DNA of 64,000 bases from contig NZ_OOHJ01000024.1 of assembly GCF_900323885.1 (NCBI RefSeq), forward strand, positions 1-64,000. The letters are read 5' to 3'. Within the stretch, counting starts at the first letter, position 1; each line of letters starts with the position of its first letter. A program made the position numbers and the translations under genes. This DNA is from [Actinomadura] parvosata subsp. kistnae. GTDB taxonomy: Bacteria > Actinomycetota > Actinomycetes > Streptosporangiales > Streptosporangiaceae. Under the pieces are notes generated by a model, which worked only from the letters and a program-made list of their open reading frames with translations, did no database searches and was not told where the DNA came from. Of the stretch, positions 1 through 6,771 are shown one piece after another.

Positions 1-812
1 GGGATGCCGCCGTTCGGGGTGTCCCAGCCCACGCTCCACGCCCACTTCGCGCGCTTGAGCCGGGGGCGGCCGAGCCGCTGCCGCTGGAGGGTGAGCTGCA
101 CCTGGTGGGTGTCGCCCTCGGGCATCTTCACCCAGCCGAGTACCGGCCCGTCCACCGTCTCGTAGCTGTACCGCTTCGGGCCGAACAGTGCCTGGACCAG
201 GTCGAGGCTGATGGAGCCGTGCATCCACCACGGGTCGTTCCGGGACCACGAGTCCTCGCGTGCCCACCACTGCCAGCGGATCGCCCAGTCATCGACGGAT
301 ACGTTGATGACCCGGGAGTCGTAGCCCTCCGGGATCAAGCGGCGCTGCAGCCACGTGCCGAACGCCTCGGTGTGGAGGTAGAGCGCACCGAACGGCCACA
401 CCCGCAGGTGACAGGACACAGCGTGGTCCGTCCCAGCCGCGCCGATCATGATCCCGGCGGAGAACACGCCGAACGTCTTGCCGACGACGATCTCGCCGCC
501 GAGCGTGCCGGTCGGCTGGCCGGGCCACTGGCCGGGCCCCCATGTGCTCGCGCCCAGCTCGCGCATCGCCTGGACGAACCCGGCTCGGTACAGCTTGTTC
601 GTATACGGCTGGCCGACGTCGAAGCGCGCCGGGGGCAAATTGCCCTGCGGGTCGGGGCGGACGCCACACCGGTCGCAGGTCACCCAGCGGGCAGCGTCGG
701 CGCCGGGCGGGGTGGGCCCGTATCCGTCGACGACTGGTTTGTGGCCGCGAAGCCGGCACCAGAGCATGAGCCGGGGCAGGTCGTGGAGCCAGATGCCGCG
801 GTGGACGAGCAC
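1..812 (-). CDS. Conserved hypothetical protein, 3' part cut by window edge
   Basis: An open frame runs on the minus strand off the left edge of the window. The protein is rich in Trp and carries a zinc-knuckle-like start (WVTCDRCGVRP) and a Trp-rich middle (WQWWAREDSWSRNDPWW). The best ribosome site (GGAGA) precedes an ATG at 863-861, but the next in-frame codon is TAG (860-858), so the first usable start is GTG at 812. No function recognised; it resembles small zinc-binding hypotheticals of actinobacterial phages and integrative elements. The frame choice is supported by protein-like composition, in contrast to the arginine/proline-rich alternatives. Confidence 0.6.
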   Translation of the reverse strand, partial: MLVHRGIWLHDLPRLMLWCRLRGHKPVVDGYGPTPPGADAARWVTCDRCGVRPDPQGNLPPARFDVGQPYTNKLYRAGFVQAMRELGASTWGPGQWPGQPTGTLGGEIVVGKTFGVFSAGIMIGAAGTDHAVSCHLRVWPFGALYLHTEAFGTWLQRRLIPEGYDSRVINVSVDDWAIRWQWWAREDSWSRNDPWWMHGSISLDLVQALFGPKRYSYETVDGPVLGWVKMPEGDTHQVQLTLQRQRLGRPRLKRAKWAWSVGWDTPNGGI

Positions 813-890
813 GCCGCGTGGGCGGCCGTCTCGCTTGAGGTAGTCGATCGAGTGCCACTACATGATCAGTTCTCCGAGGGGTGAGAGGTG

Positions 891-1223
891 TCAGGCGCGA
901 GGCGGCCAGTGCCAGGTGCCGGGTTGGTCGCCCTCGATGCTGCTGGTGACCCAGTAGGTGTCGTTGCCGTCTAGGTGGACCTGGAGGTTGACGTCGGTGG
1001 CGCCGCTGTAGGTGCGCACGATCATCGCGGGGAAGGCGTTGCCCGCCATGACGCGGGTGCCGACGTGCGCGACGTGGCCGTCCCTGCCCGCTTGGCCAGG
1101 CAGTACGGGAGTGCGGCTCCGCTGGAACGCCTCGTAGTCGTCGCGGCGCCGGTTGATGTCGTCGGCGTCTTCGTCGGTGAGCTGGTAGTGGACGATGCGG
1201 CCGAGGGACGGCACGGCGCTCAT
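891..1223 (-). CDS. Small conserved hypothetical protein of actinobacterial mobile elements
   Basis: 110 residues, ATG start with AGGAG 8 bp upstream. It begins GRIVHYQLTDEDADDINRRR and contains a segment reading VNLQVHLDGNDTYWVTSS, a pattern I associate with small proteins found repeatedly in actinophages and integrative elements; no activity is known to me. It lies directly upstream of the partial gene at 1-812, on the same strand, so the two probably share a transcript. Confidence 0.7.
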   Translation of the reverse strand: MSAVPSLGRIVHYQLTDEDADDINRRRDDYEAFQRSRTPVLPGQAGRDGHVAHVGTRVMAGNAFPAMIVRTYSGATDVNLQVHLDGNDTYWVTSSIEGDQPGTWHWPPRA

Positions 1224-1257
1224 GCGGGGCTCCTGCGCTGGTTAAGGGCATACGAAA

Positions 1258-1285
1258 GGCCCTGGACCGGGGAGTATCCAGGGCC
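1258..1285. other. Perfect 9-bp inverted repeat
   Basis: GGCCCTGGA and TCCAGGGCC face each other across a 10-base loop. It sits about 35 bp upstream of the start of the gene at 891-1223, so it would be in that gene's leader or end an upstream transcript. There is no T run. Confidence 0.5.
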
Positions 1286-1819
1286 TAGCTCGTGATCAAG
1301 AATCTGGGACGTGATCGTCTCGGGGGGTACCCGAGGTATCAGGACGGTCGCGTTCGTGCGGGAGGGACGCTCTCAGCGCGTCGCTTGAAGCGTGCACGCG
1401 GGAGGAAACCTCGCGTACCTACACGAATCCTAGACTGATCATGAGGGTACACACGGTTGTCAAGCCCTTGCAAGCCGCGTGCTCACTGTGGACCAGCGCC
1501 GACGCCCTCCAGCAACTATGACTTCCTTCGTGCCACAACGATGGCAGCACTCAAGCTAGCTGGAGAGGACGACATCACGATCGCGAACATGATGTGACCG
1601 CGTACGGCTAAGTGGTTGCGCGACGGCCGCAATCATAAGCTCGCGGGAAGTTGGATATTACTAAAGCTGGGACCACTTGCAATCTCGCCGCAAATAAACA
1701 AACTGTACTATGAGATAGTCGGCGGGAAAATGCGGCCCTGATTTGCTAAGCTAGGATTACAGACGAAGCGGCCCCGCTCTCAGTGTTGCAGCCGAGGAAC
1801 GGGACCGTTCGCCTACCTC
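1286..1819. other. Gene-poor region with possible minus-strand promoter
   Basis: No convincing gene. A TTGACA hexamer reads on the minus strand at about 1459-1464, pointing at the genes to the left; possible -10 elements (CATGAT, TAGGAT) are badly spaced, so the promoter is tentative. On the plus strand near 1517-1597 a short frame ends ALKLAGEDDITIANMM then stop, which looks like a scrap of protein-coding DNA. The stretch around 1660-1760 is unusually AT-rich for this window. Confidence 0.35.
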
Positions 1820-1847
1820 GCGGGGGCTCGGCTAGCTGAGCCCCCGC
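1820..1847 (-). terminator. Hairpin terminator of the small membrane-protein gene
   Basis: A perfect 10-bp stem (GCGGGGGCTC / GAGCCCCCGC) with an 8-base loop overlaps the 3' end of the 41-codon gene read on the minus strand. Confidence 0.55.
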
Positions 1848-1957
1848 ACTCTGAGGTACAGATCAACCGAAGCCAGCAGTAGCTGCAGTAAAGCCAACAG
1901 CATCAGCACAGCTCGGTCGTCCGACCCCTCGGGGTCCATGCCTTGCATCTCCTGCAT
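1832..1957 (-). CDS. Small predicted single-span membrane protein, 41 aa
   Basis: ATG at 1957 follows a good ribosome site (GAGAGGAAAG, 7-8 bp away). The peptide has an acidic N-terminus (MQEMQGMDPEGSDDRA), then a leucine-rich hydrophobic segment of about 20 residues, and ends in YLRVRGLS. The charge pattern fits a small membrane protein with one span. It is followed by a hairpin terminator and preceded by another hairpin. No family recognised; small membrane proteins of this kind are common in phages and integrative elements. Confidence 0.5.
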   Translation of the reverse strand: MQEMQGMDPEGSDDRAVLMLLALLQLLLASVDLYLRVRGLS

Positions 1958-1989
1958 GAGACTTTCCTCTCGTTGATCGGCCTCTATCT

Positions 1990-2018
1990 GAGGCGGCCGA
2001 ACATCGCTCGGCCGCCTC
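1990..2018. other. Perfect 11-bp stem-loop upstream of small gene
   Basis: GAGGCGGCCGA and TCGGCCGCCTC pair across a 7-base loop (ACATCGC). It lies 33 bp before the small membrane-protein start on the minus strand, so it is a leader hairpin or attenuator. Confidence 0.5.
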
Positions 2019-2082
2019 GCGACAGCGGCCCGCGTTTAGAGAGTCGCTAGGCAATGACTAGGGCATCGTATCGCGATGATTA

Positions 2083-2143
2083 CCGCTATTTCTCGGATTC
2101 ATGCCATACGTCGAGGGTTCTTATATGAACCCCGAGATAGCGG
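2083..2143. other. Nested inverted repeats, possible structured RNA or operator
   Basis: An outer pair, CCGCTAT(TT)CTCGG at 2083-2096 and CCGAGATAGCGG at 2132-2143, encloses a perfect inner hairpin GGGTTC-TTATAT-GAACCC at 2115-2132. The region is free of coding sequence and AT-richer than its surroundings. Strand and function unknown. Confidence 0.4.
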
Positions 2144-2177
2144 ATAATGGAACATATTCGCTGGTGAATGGCCCCCG

Positions 2178-2195
2178 CGGCTCATAGAAGAGCCG
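2178..2195 (-). terminator. Short hairpin after the two-gene operon 2232-2920
   Basis: CGGCTC-ATAGAA-GAGCCG, 6-bp perfect stem, 37 bp past the stop of the gene ending at 2232. No T run, as is usual in high-GC actinobacteria. Confidence 0.4.
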
Positions 2196-2231
2196 TGCGG
2201 TAGTTTGGGACGTGCAGCACGGTGCAGCCGG

Positions 2232-2522
2232 TCAGTCCTGAAAGCGTTCCCGATACTCCAGCTCGGCCGCTCGCCAGATCATCTCGTCGTCGAAGCCAAT
2301 CACTGTCCGGTCGCGGACGAGACGCAACCTGCGATCAGCCGACACGTCTCCGGGCAGTTGGCCGGCGACGAGTTGGTTCAGTTCGGGGCCAGCGACCTCG
2401 TACAGGGCGGCGGCCTCCGGGGCGCGGGTCTGCAAGACCGCCGCGATACTTTCGGGGGTGGTGTCGGGCCAGCGGGTGCGGGCGCGCTCCACCACCGCGG
2501 CGTACAGCCGGGCGTCGCTCAC
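2232..2522 (-). CDS. Conserved hypothetical protein, 96 aa
   Basis: The GTG start at 2522 overlaps the TGA stop of the upstream gene (GTGA), indicating translational coupling. The protein begins VSDARLYAAVVERARTRWP and is helical and rich in acidic and arginine residues, ending AAELEYRERFQD. No catalytic motif is visible and the function is unknown. Confidence 0.65.
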   Translation of the reverse strand: MSDARLYAAVVERARTRWPDTTPESIAAVLQTRAPEAAALYEVAGPELNQLVAGQLPGDVSADRRLRLVRDRTVIGFDDEMIWRAAELEYRERFQD

Positions 2523-2920
2523 CGAACCGCCTGCAGCGCGTCGCGGAGCGGCTCGACGGCGTCGTAGCCGAGCTCGATTGAGTTGTACGGCCAGGTGCCT
2601 TCGGCGCGATCGGTCAGATAGGCCGGCCCGGACAGGGTGACCCGCTGGCCGTCCGAGGTGGCCGGGTAGTCGCCGGCTGGCATGGGGTGGTCGCCGGTGA
2701 TCTGGCGACCACCCCGCAGCCACGCGGAGTATCCCGAGTGGGGCTGGCCGACGATCTGGTTGAGCGCGGCCAGCACGCACGACACGTCCTCAGCCGGGAT
2801 GGACCAGGTGGCCGCCGTGTTCGTAAGGCGCTCCTTCGGGGCGGTGAGGTAGAACGACTCGCTTCGCGTCTCGACGCGGTACGGCCCCATCTCGGGGGTT
2901 GGCTCCTGGATCGCGCCCAT
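2519..2920 (-). CDS. Conserved hypothetical protein, 133 aa
   Basis: ATG at 2920 with GAGAGG upstream. Opens MGAIQEPTPEMGPYRVETRS and contains a beta-rich middle with GYSAWLRGGRQITGDH. Soluble, no signal peptide or membrane segment. It is the first gene of a coupled pair with 2232-2522. Function unknown. Confidence 0.65.
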   Translation of the reverse strand: MGAIQEPTPEMGPYRVETRSESFYLTAPKERLTNTAATWSIPAEDVSCVLAALNQIVGQPHSGYSAWLRGGRQITGDHPMPAGDYPATSDGQRVTLSGPAYLTDRAEGTWPYNSIELGYDAVEPLRDALQAVR

Positions 2921-3081
2921 GGTGGCCTCTCTTTCGGCGAGCGAAACTGCGTGTGGCCAGCATGCCGGACATCAGAAGGCATGGCGAAGCGGTCCCGGGA
3001 CTGTCCGGCGTCGGGACAAGGCGACGCGATAGAAGACATTATCGTGAGTTATTGAAAGATCGTTCATGTACGCAAAGCAAG

Positions 3082-3540
3082 TCATTCACCCGGTCGTCGC
3101 GGATCACGCCACGGCTTCCACTCCCCCATCTCCCGCGCAACATACCTGGACATTTCGGGCAGCAAATTCCGGAGCGCATCCTCCGCAGGCGACCGAATCA
3201 CCGGCCTCTCCCCCGACCTATCCACTACAACATCCGGAGCTATACTCGGCGTCAACTTCGCCAGGGTCCAGCCCAGTCGAGCAGCCTTCGTCACCAACTC
3301 ATCGACCTCGGCGGCCGTCATCGACGCGTCCTCTGCGCCTGCCTGAGCCAACCCTTCCTCCACGCTCTCCCGCGCCTGCTCCACCTCAGCGAGCTCCACC
3401 GCCACGCCGGCGGCCTCGAAGCGCTTCGCCCGACCCATCGCCGCCGCCAACGGACGGCGCAACGCCACAACCGCCACCACCACAGCCACAGGCCAGGCGA
3501 GAGAGCCCACGAGAGACGCCACAAGCTGGAAACCCGACAT
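3082..3540 (-). CDS. Membrane-anchored hypothetical protein, 152 aa
   Basis: N-terminal hydrophobic segment (about residues 8-27, LVGSLAWPVAVVVAVVAL) followed by a positively charged stretch and an Ala/Glu-rich helix (VELAEVEQARESVEEGLAQA) likely to form a coiled coil, then a soluble tail. Topology suggests an N-terminal anchor with a cytoplasmic helical domain. It is transcribed divergently from the similarly built protein at 3664-4113. Function unknown. Confidence 0.65.
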   Translation of the reverse strand: MSGFQLVASLVGSLAWPVAVVVAVVALRRPLAAAMGRAKRFEAAGVAVELAEVEQARESVEEGLAQAGAEDASMTAAEVDELVTKAARLGWTLAKLTPSIAPDVVVDRSGERPVIRSPAEDALRNLLPEMSRYVAREMGEWKPWRDPRRPGE

Positions 3541-3663
3541 GACAGCGAATCGCAGGTTAACAACAGATCGTTACCGGGCAGCGTGAGGCACAGCTGCATA
3601 CATTGGGGCCGCCGAGCATCTCGCCGAACCGATTACGCCGCCGCCTCTGCGGTCAAATAGGGC

Positions 3664-4113
3664 ATGGACTTCAATTTGCTGGCCTCCCTCAACCAGGTTG
3701 TTGGCGCCATGTCCCTCGTCGCCACCGTCTTCTTCGGCCTAGTTGCCATCCGCGTGGGACGGATCACAAAGCAACGCCTCGCTGAAGCTGAAGAAGACCC
3801 TGCCGAAGTGCTCCGTCGACGCGCCGACCACGCCACCACCGCACTCACCGAAGCAGTTTCACTCATGAACGAACTACAGCGCGAGGTCGCCACCCGGAAG
3901 TTCCAACTCCTCGACGCCACCGCAGAGGCCGACAAAGCCGCCAAGTTCCTAAATGCCAACGAGGAGTTACGCGACCTTCTCCGCCAAGGTGCGGTACAGG
4001 AAACGAAAAGCTCCATCCGCGCCCAACAACGCCTCCAGTGGAGGTTCGTCCTCATCACGGCAGGAATCTCCCTGCCGATCGGCTACTTCATCAACCTCAT
4101 CAGCCCACCCTGA
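3664..4113 (+). CDS. Two-span membrane protein with central coiled coil, 149 aa
   Basis: One hydrophobic segment lies near residues 12-28 (GAMSLVATVFFGLVAIRVG) and a second near the C-terminus (FVLITAGISLPIGYFINLI), with a long charged helical region between them. Both ends would sit on the same side of the membrane. It is one of few plus-strand genes in this part of the element and is divergent from 3082-3540, sharing a 120-bp promoter region. No family recognised. Confidence 0.65.
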   Translation: MDFNLLASLNQVVGAMSLVATVFFGLVAIRVGRITKQRLAEAEEDPAEVLRRRADHATTALTEAVSLMNELQREVATRKFQLLDATAEADKAAKFLNANEELRDLLRQGAVQETKSSIRAQQRLQWRFVLITAGISLPIGYFINLISPP

Positions 4114-4581
4114 CCGCCGGCAACCGTCGCCCGGCCCACAACCCCACCGAGACGTCGGCGCCCGCACGGCCGAGGCCGGCCACGCGAACGGCGACGCTCC
4201 CACTCCGCCGCCCACACATACATCAGCCGTCGCTTCCCGCCAGCGGTCCGCGCATGACCACGACCGGCCGAATTCCTGCATGTCAGGACATGTCCATAAC
4301 TTGGTAGAAGCGTGGTTCCCGCAAGCTACTCGTTGGTAATTTCTGTATTCTCGCGCGATCATGCGCACGGAAGGGCAGACTGGAACAGTGAAAGGCTGCG
4401 GGAGGCACAGGCTCCGGTCCCGCGAAAGAGGAATAACCGGGTTCTAACGGAAAGGCTCACTGAGTCCCATATCGGGAGCGCCACGAGGCCACGTCGTGTG
4501 TGCATACACACGATCAGAGCGACATCGTCGAATGGAGCCGACGACACCGGCCGCGTGGAGCTACTGACGTGGGAGACCACA
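4114..4581. other. Gene-poor stretch before a plus-strand membrane gene
   Basis: No supported gene. Open frames here have shadow-like composition. The only clear structure is the palindrome at 4494-4513. Confidence 0.4.
4494..4513. promoter_or_regulatory. 20-bp palindrome, possible operator
   Basis: TCGTGTGT and ACACACGA face each other with four central bases. It lies about 70 bp upstream of the gene starting at 4582 and may control it. Confidence 0.4.
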
Positions 4582-4980
4582 GTGAAGCTCCAAGACCTCA
4601 GCCAGTTCCTCACCGAGTTGCGTCAGCTCATTGAGCAGATCGTCCTCACTCTTGCATCTGTCATCGGAGCCATTGGACTCCTGGGCCCCGTGGCGATCCT
4701 CACATTCGCCGGCCTGGTCGCGCTGTGGCGCCGCCACGTTGGTCACCGGAGCGGCAAGCGTACTCCCGGATTGCACCGCCGGGAGCGCATCTCCCGCTCC
4801 ACCACCAGCAGACGATCCAGACGCACCAGTCGCCGGCCACGCCGACCCAACATCGTCGTCGGCCGGCCAGCCCCATCCAGAGGAAACCATCCCTCCCCCA
4901 CCCACCGCCGAACCGACCCCACCGACACCCCACACCGGCCCGCAGCCTCAACAAGATCAACCCACACACCACCAGCATGA
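4582..4980 (+). CDS. Small membrane protein, C-terminus uncertain
   Basis: GTG at 4582 follows GGGAG by 8 bp. The N-terminal part looks real: VKLQDLSQFLTELRQLIEQI, then a hydrophobic span of about 25 residues (SVIGAIGLLGPVAILTFAGL) ending in LWRRHVG. After residue ~55 the reading turns into Arg/Ser/Pro repeats and overlaps the minus-strand helix-turn-helix gene, so the true protein may end earlier through an unseen frameshift. Function unknown. Confidence 0.4.
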   Translation: MKLQDLSQFLTELRQLIEQIVLTLASVIGAIGLLGPVAILTFAGLVALWRRHVGHRSGKRTPGLHRRERISRSTTSRRSRRTSRRPRRPNIVVGRPAPSRGNHPSPTHRRTDPTDTPHRPAASTRSTHTPPA

Positions 4981-5099
4981 CCCAAGACGGCGACGGCAAC
5001 TCCAGGGGCCCGTGCGGCCGGCTGGCGGGGGGTGGGGGCGGTGTGCTTGCCGATGCGGGCGTTCATCTCCTCGATCAGATCGGGCAGATTGTCGCTCAC
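4743..5099 (-). CDS. Helix-turn-helix DNA-binding protein, MerR/excisionase-like
   Basis: GTG at 5099 overlaps the stop of the exonuclease gene (GTGA). The N-terminal part (MSDNLPDLIEEMNARIGKH) is followed at about residues 45-95 by a winged helix-turn-helix of the excisionase/MerR type: VDLVEAAGRCGVSVGSVRRW, then a wing with GRPTTMLGRRGRRLVRLDRL. Such proteins in mobile elements act as excisionases or local regulators; the exact role is inferred. The 3' half overlaps a low-complexity plus-strand frame. Confidence 0.6.
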   Translation of the reverse strand: MSDNLPDLIEEMNARIGKHTAPTPRQPAARAPGVAVAVLGHAGGVWVDLVEAAGRCGVSVGSVRRWVGEGWFPLDGAGRPTTMLGRRGRRLVRLDRLLVVEREMRSRRCNPGVRLPLR

Positions 5100-6043
5100 G
5101 CAGCCTCCTCCGTGGTGTCGTCAGGAAGATCGGGCGACGGCACCTGATCAAGCTTGTTGTCGGGCTTCACGTACGGCAGGCCCTTGCTGGACAACTGACG
5201 CAGCGCGTAGTCGTAGCCGCCGTGCATGGCGCGGCGGGCCGTGCCCATGAACGCGCCGACCTTGGACAGTGCCAACCGCTTGCGGCTCTCTGCCGCGTCC
5301 ATGCCGAGGACGGCCGCATGGAGCTCAGCCGCCAGTGCGGCGGGCAACTGCACGGTGGCGTCGCGGTCGATCTGGGGATGCAGCTTGCGCACCGTGGCGT
5401 ATGTGGCCGGGTGGTCGTCGAACTCGGGCATCTCGTCCCAGAACAGGCTGGCCAGGAAGTCCTCGGCGGCGTCCCGCAACAACTGCGCCTCGACCGGGTC
5501 GTATTCGACCACGTACTCCTGGAACGACAGGCGGTCATCCAGCAGCACGAACCGCCAGCGCGGCACGCCGAACACGTCCATGTACCACATGACCTGCACC
5601 CGGTAGTAGACCGGAACCTCAGCCGTTCCCGGGCGGCCCCAGCCGGACCCGTACGCGTCAGCGTCCGTCTTGATCTCGACGCCTTCGACCAGCACGCCGT
5701 CCTGGAAGCACAGGCCGTCCGGGCTGCCCAGCTGGTAGTCGCGGTCGACGTGCACGTACGTGCCGCCTCGCCGCACCTGGAACTCGGGGTGCTGGTCCTT
5801 GTACCAGGCGAGGATGCCGGGCTCCAGGTAGTGGCCCCGGCTCTGCGCGGCGGTGGACGGCTCCGGCGGGACGAGCCCCTTTTGCAGAACCCACTCCGAG
5901 TACGGCGACGACCATGGTGACTTTCCGATCACCGCGGCGATCGACGATCCGCCAAGCCGGCCGCGCCGGATCTTGCGTCCGCGTCGGCTGTCGGGGCGGT
6001 ACCGGCCCAGACGGCGGGCGGTTCCCGCCGTCTGGGTCAGCAC
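5096..6043 (-). CDS. YqaJ-type viral recombinase / exonuclease
   Basis: About 315 residues from GTG 6043 (AGGAG 5 bp upstream). Landmarks of the YqaJ family: GGSSIAAVIGKSPWSSPYSE near the start, GHYLEPGILAWY, the acidic HVDRDYQLGSPDG and the PD-(D/E)xK-like core GVEIKTDA. These are the lambda-exonuclease-fold catalytic positions. Family members degrade one DNA strand in phage-type single-strand-annealing recombination. It sits in a tight operon with overlapping neighbours. No adjacent RecT-type annealing protein is visible in the window. Confidence 0.8.
   Translation of the reverse strand: MLTQTAGTARRLGRYRPDSRRGRKIRRGRLGGSSIAAVIGKSPWSSPYSEWVLQKGLVPPEPSTAAQSRGHYLEPGILAWYKDQHPEFQVRRGGTYVHVDRDYQLGSPDGLCFQDGVLVEGVEIKTDADAYGSGWGRPGTAEVPVYYRVQVMWYMDVFGVPRWRFVLLDDRLSFQEYVVEYDPVEAQLLRDAAEDFLASLFWDEMPEFDDHPATYATVRKLHPQIDRDATVQLPAALAAELHAAVLGMDAAESRKRLALSKVGAFMGTARRAMHGGYDYALRQLSSKGLPYVKPDNKLDQVPSPDLPDDTTEEAA
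6007..6035. other. Perfect 12-bp stem-loop at the start of the exonuclease gene
   Basis: CCAGACGGCGGG and CCCGCCGTCTGG pair around a 5-base loop, within codons 3-12 of the exonuclease frame. Either it regulates translation of that gene or marks a terminator inside the operon. Confidence 0.5.
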
Positions 6044-6465
6044 GTCCGCTCCTGGCCGCGCCTCGGACCTGGCTGCTCCAGGCTGAACGGGCCGTAGTAG
6101 CGGTGCGCCTGGGTCAACTGGAGGTTGCCCGGGTACCAGGCGCCGAACTCCGACTTCAGCGCGACGTAGCCGTCCTCGCATGCGTGGCCATCGGCGGTGC
6201 ACTCGCGGCAGTCGATCTCGACGGCCTCCCACCGCTTGCCGTTGCGGTCGCGCCACACATCCTCCGGTAAGGGCGGCCACTCGGCCGCGGTCACCAGCCT
6301 GTGCCGGACGCCGTCGTTGTCCGTCCGGAAGTAGGAGTCGGCGCCGAACTGGCCGGGACGTCCGACGCCGAACCGGGCCGGGTCCTTCGGGTCAACGACG
6401 ACGATCACGCCACGCCGGACAATCTCGACTTCGTCACCCTTGCGATAGATGGGGTAGTCCGTCAC
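6037..6465 (-). CDS. Hypothetical protein, 142 aa, paralogue of the next gene upstream
   Basis: GTG at 6465 with GAGAGG 7 bp upstream. The N-terminus is KOW/SH3-like (YRKGDEVEIVRRGVIVVV), the middle has a cysteine pair (IDCRECTADGHAC), and the C-terminus contains VALKSEFGAWYPG and HRYYGPFSL. The same landmarks (EWPP, SEFGA, YGPF) recur in the broken gene at 6462-6771, so these are tandem paralogues. Its 3' end overlaps the exonuclease start. Function unknown. Confidence 0.65.
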   Translation of the reverse strand: MTDYPIYRKGDEVEIVRRGVIVVVDPKDPARFGVGRPGQFGADSYFRTDNDGVRHRLVTAAEWPPLPEDVWRDRNGKRWEAVEIDCRECTADGHACEDGYVALKSEFGAWYPGNLQLTQAHRYYGPFSLEQPGPRRGQERTC

Positions 6466-6771
6466 CGGCCCGCCTCTCTTTCCAGGCGGAGCTTGCCGGG
6501 CGTCTTGAGCCGGAAGGGTCCGTAGAGCTCGTCCACCCTCTTGAGCTCCTCTTCGCCCTCGAAACGGGCGCCGAATTCGGAGGTGAGAGCAATGCCGCAT
6601 TCGCCAACTTCGGGGGTGTGGGCCAGCCAATCCTTCCCGGCCCCGTCCATCCAGATGTCACCCTGCACGGGCGGCCATTCGACGGTGGGGATCAGCCTCG
6701 TCCGTGGAGTCGATGCAGCCCTCGTAGGTGACGCGGACGCGGTCGCCGACGCGGTACAGCACGCTGCCCAT
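6462..6771 (-). pseudogene. Frameshifted paralogue of the 6037-6465 gene
   Basis: ATG at 6771 has a strong GGGGAGGAG site. The first frame reads MGSVLYRVGDRVRVTYEGCI and stops at 6658 after entering nonsense; from about 6720 a second frame continues RTRLIPTVEWPPVQGDIW through SEFGARFEG to ELYGPFRLKTPG. The joined product matches its neighbour 6037-6465 along most of its length. A single-base shift between the two parts (real or a sequencing error) separates them. Confidence 0.55.

Noticed and set aside
2041..2063. Further copy of the phased octamer (CGCTAGGC / GACTAGGG)
   Set aside because: Spacing is 11 rather than 12 bp and both octamers are poor matches.
4582..5099. Toxin-antitoxin-like convergent overlap
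   Set aside because: The overlap is between a low-complexity tail and a helix-turn-helix gene of a different operon; nothing suggests a toxin.
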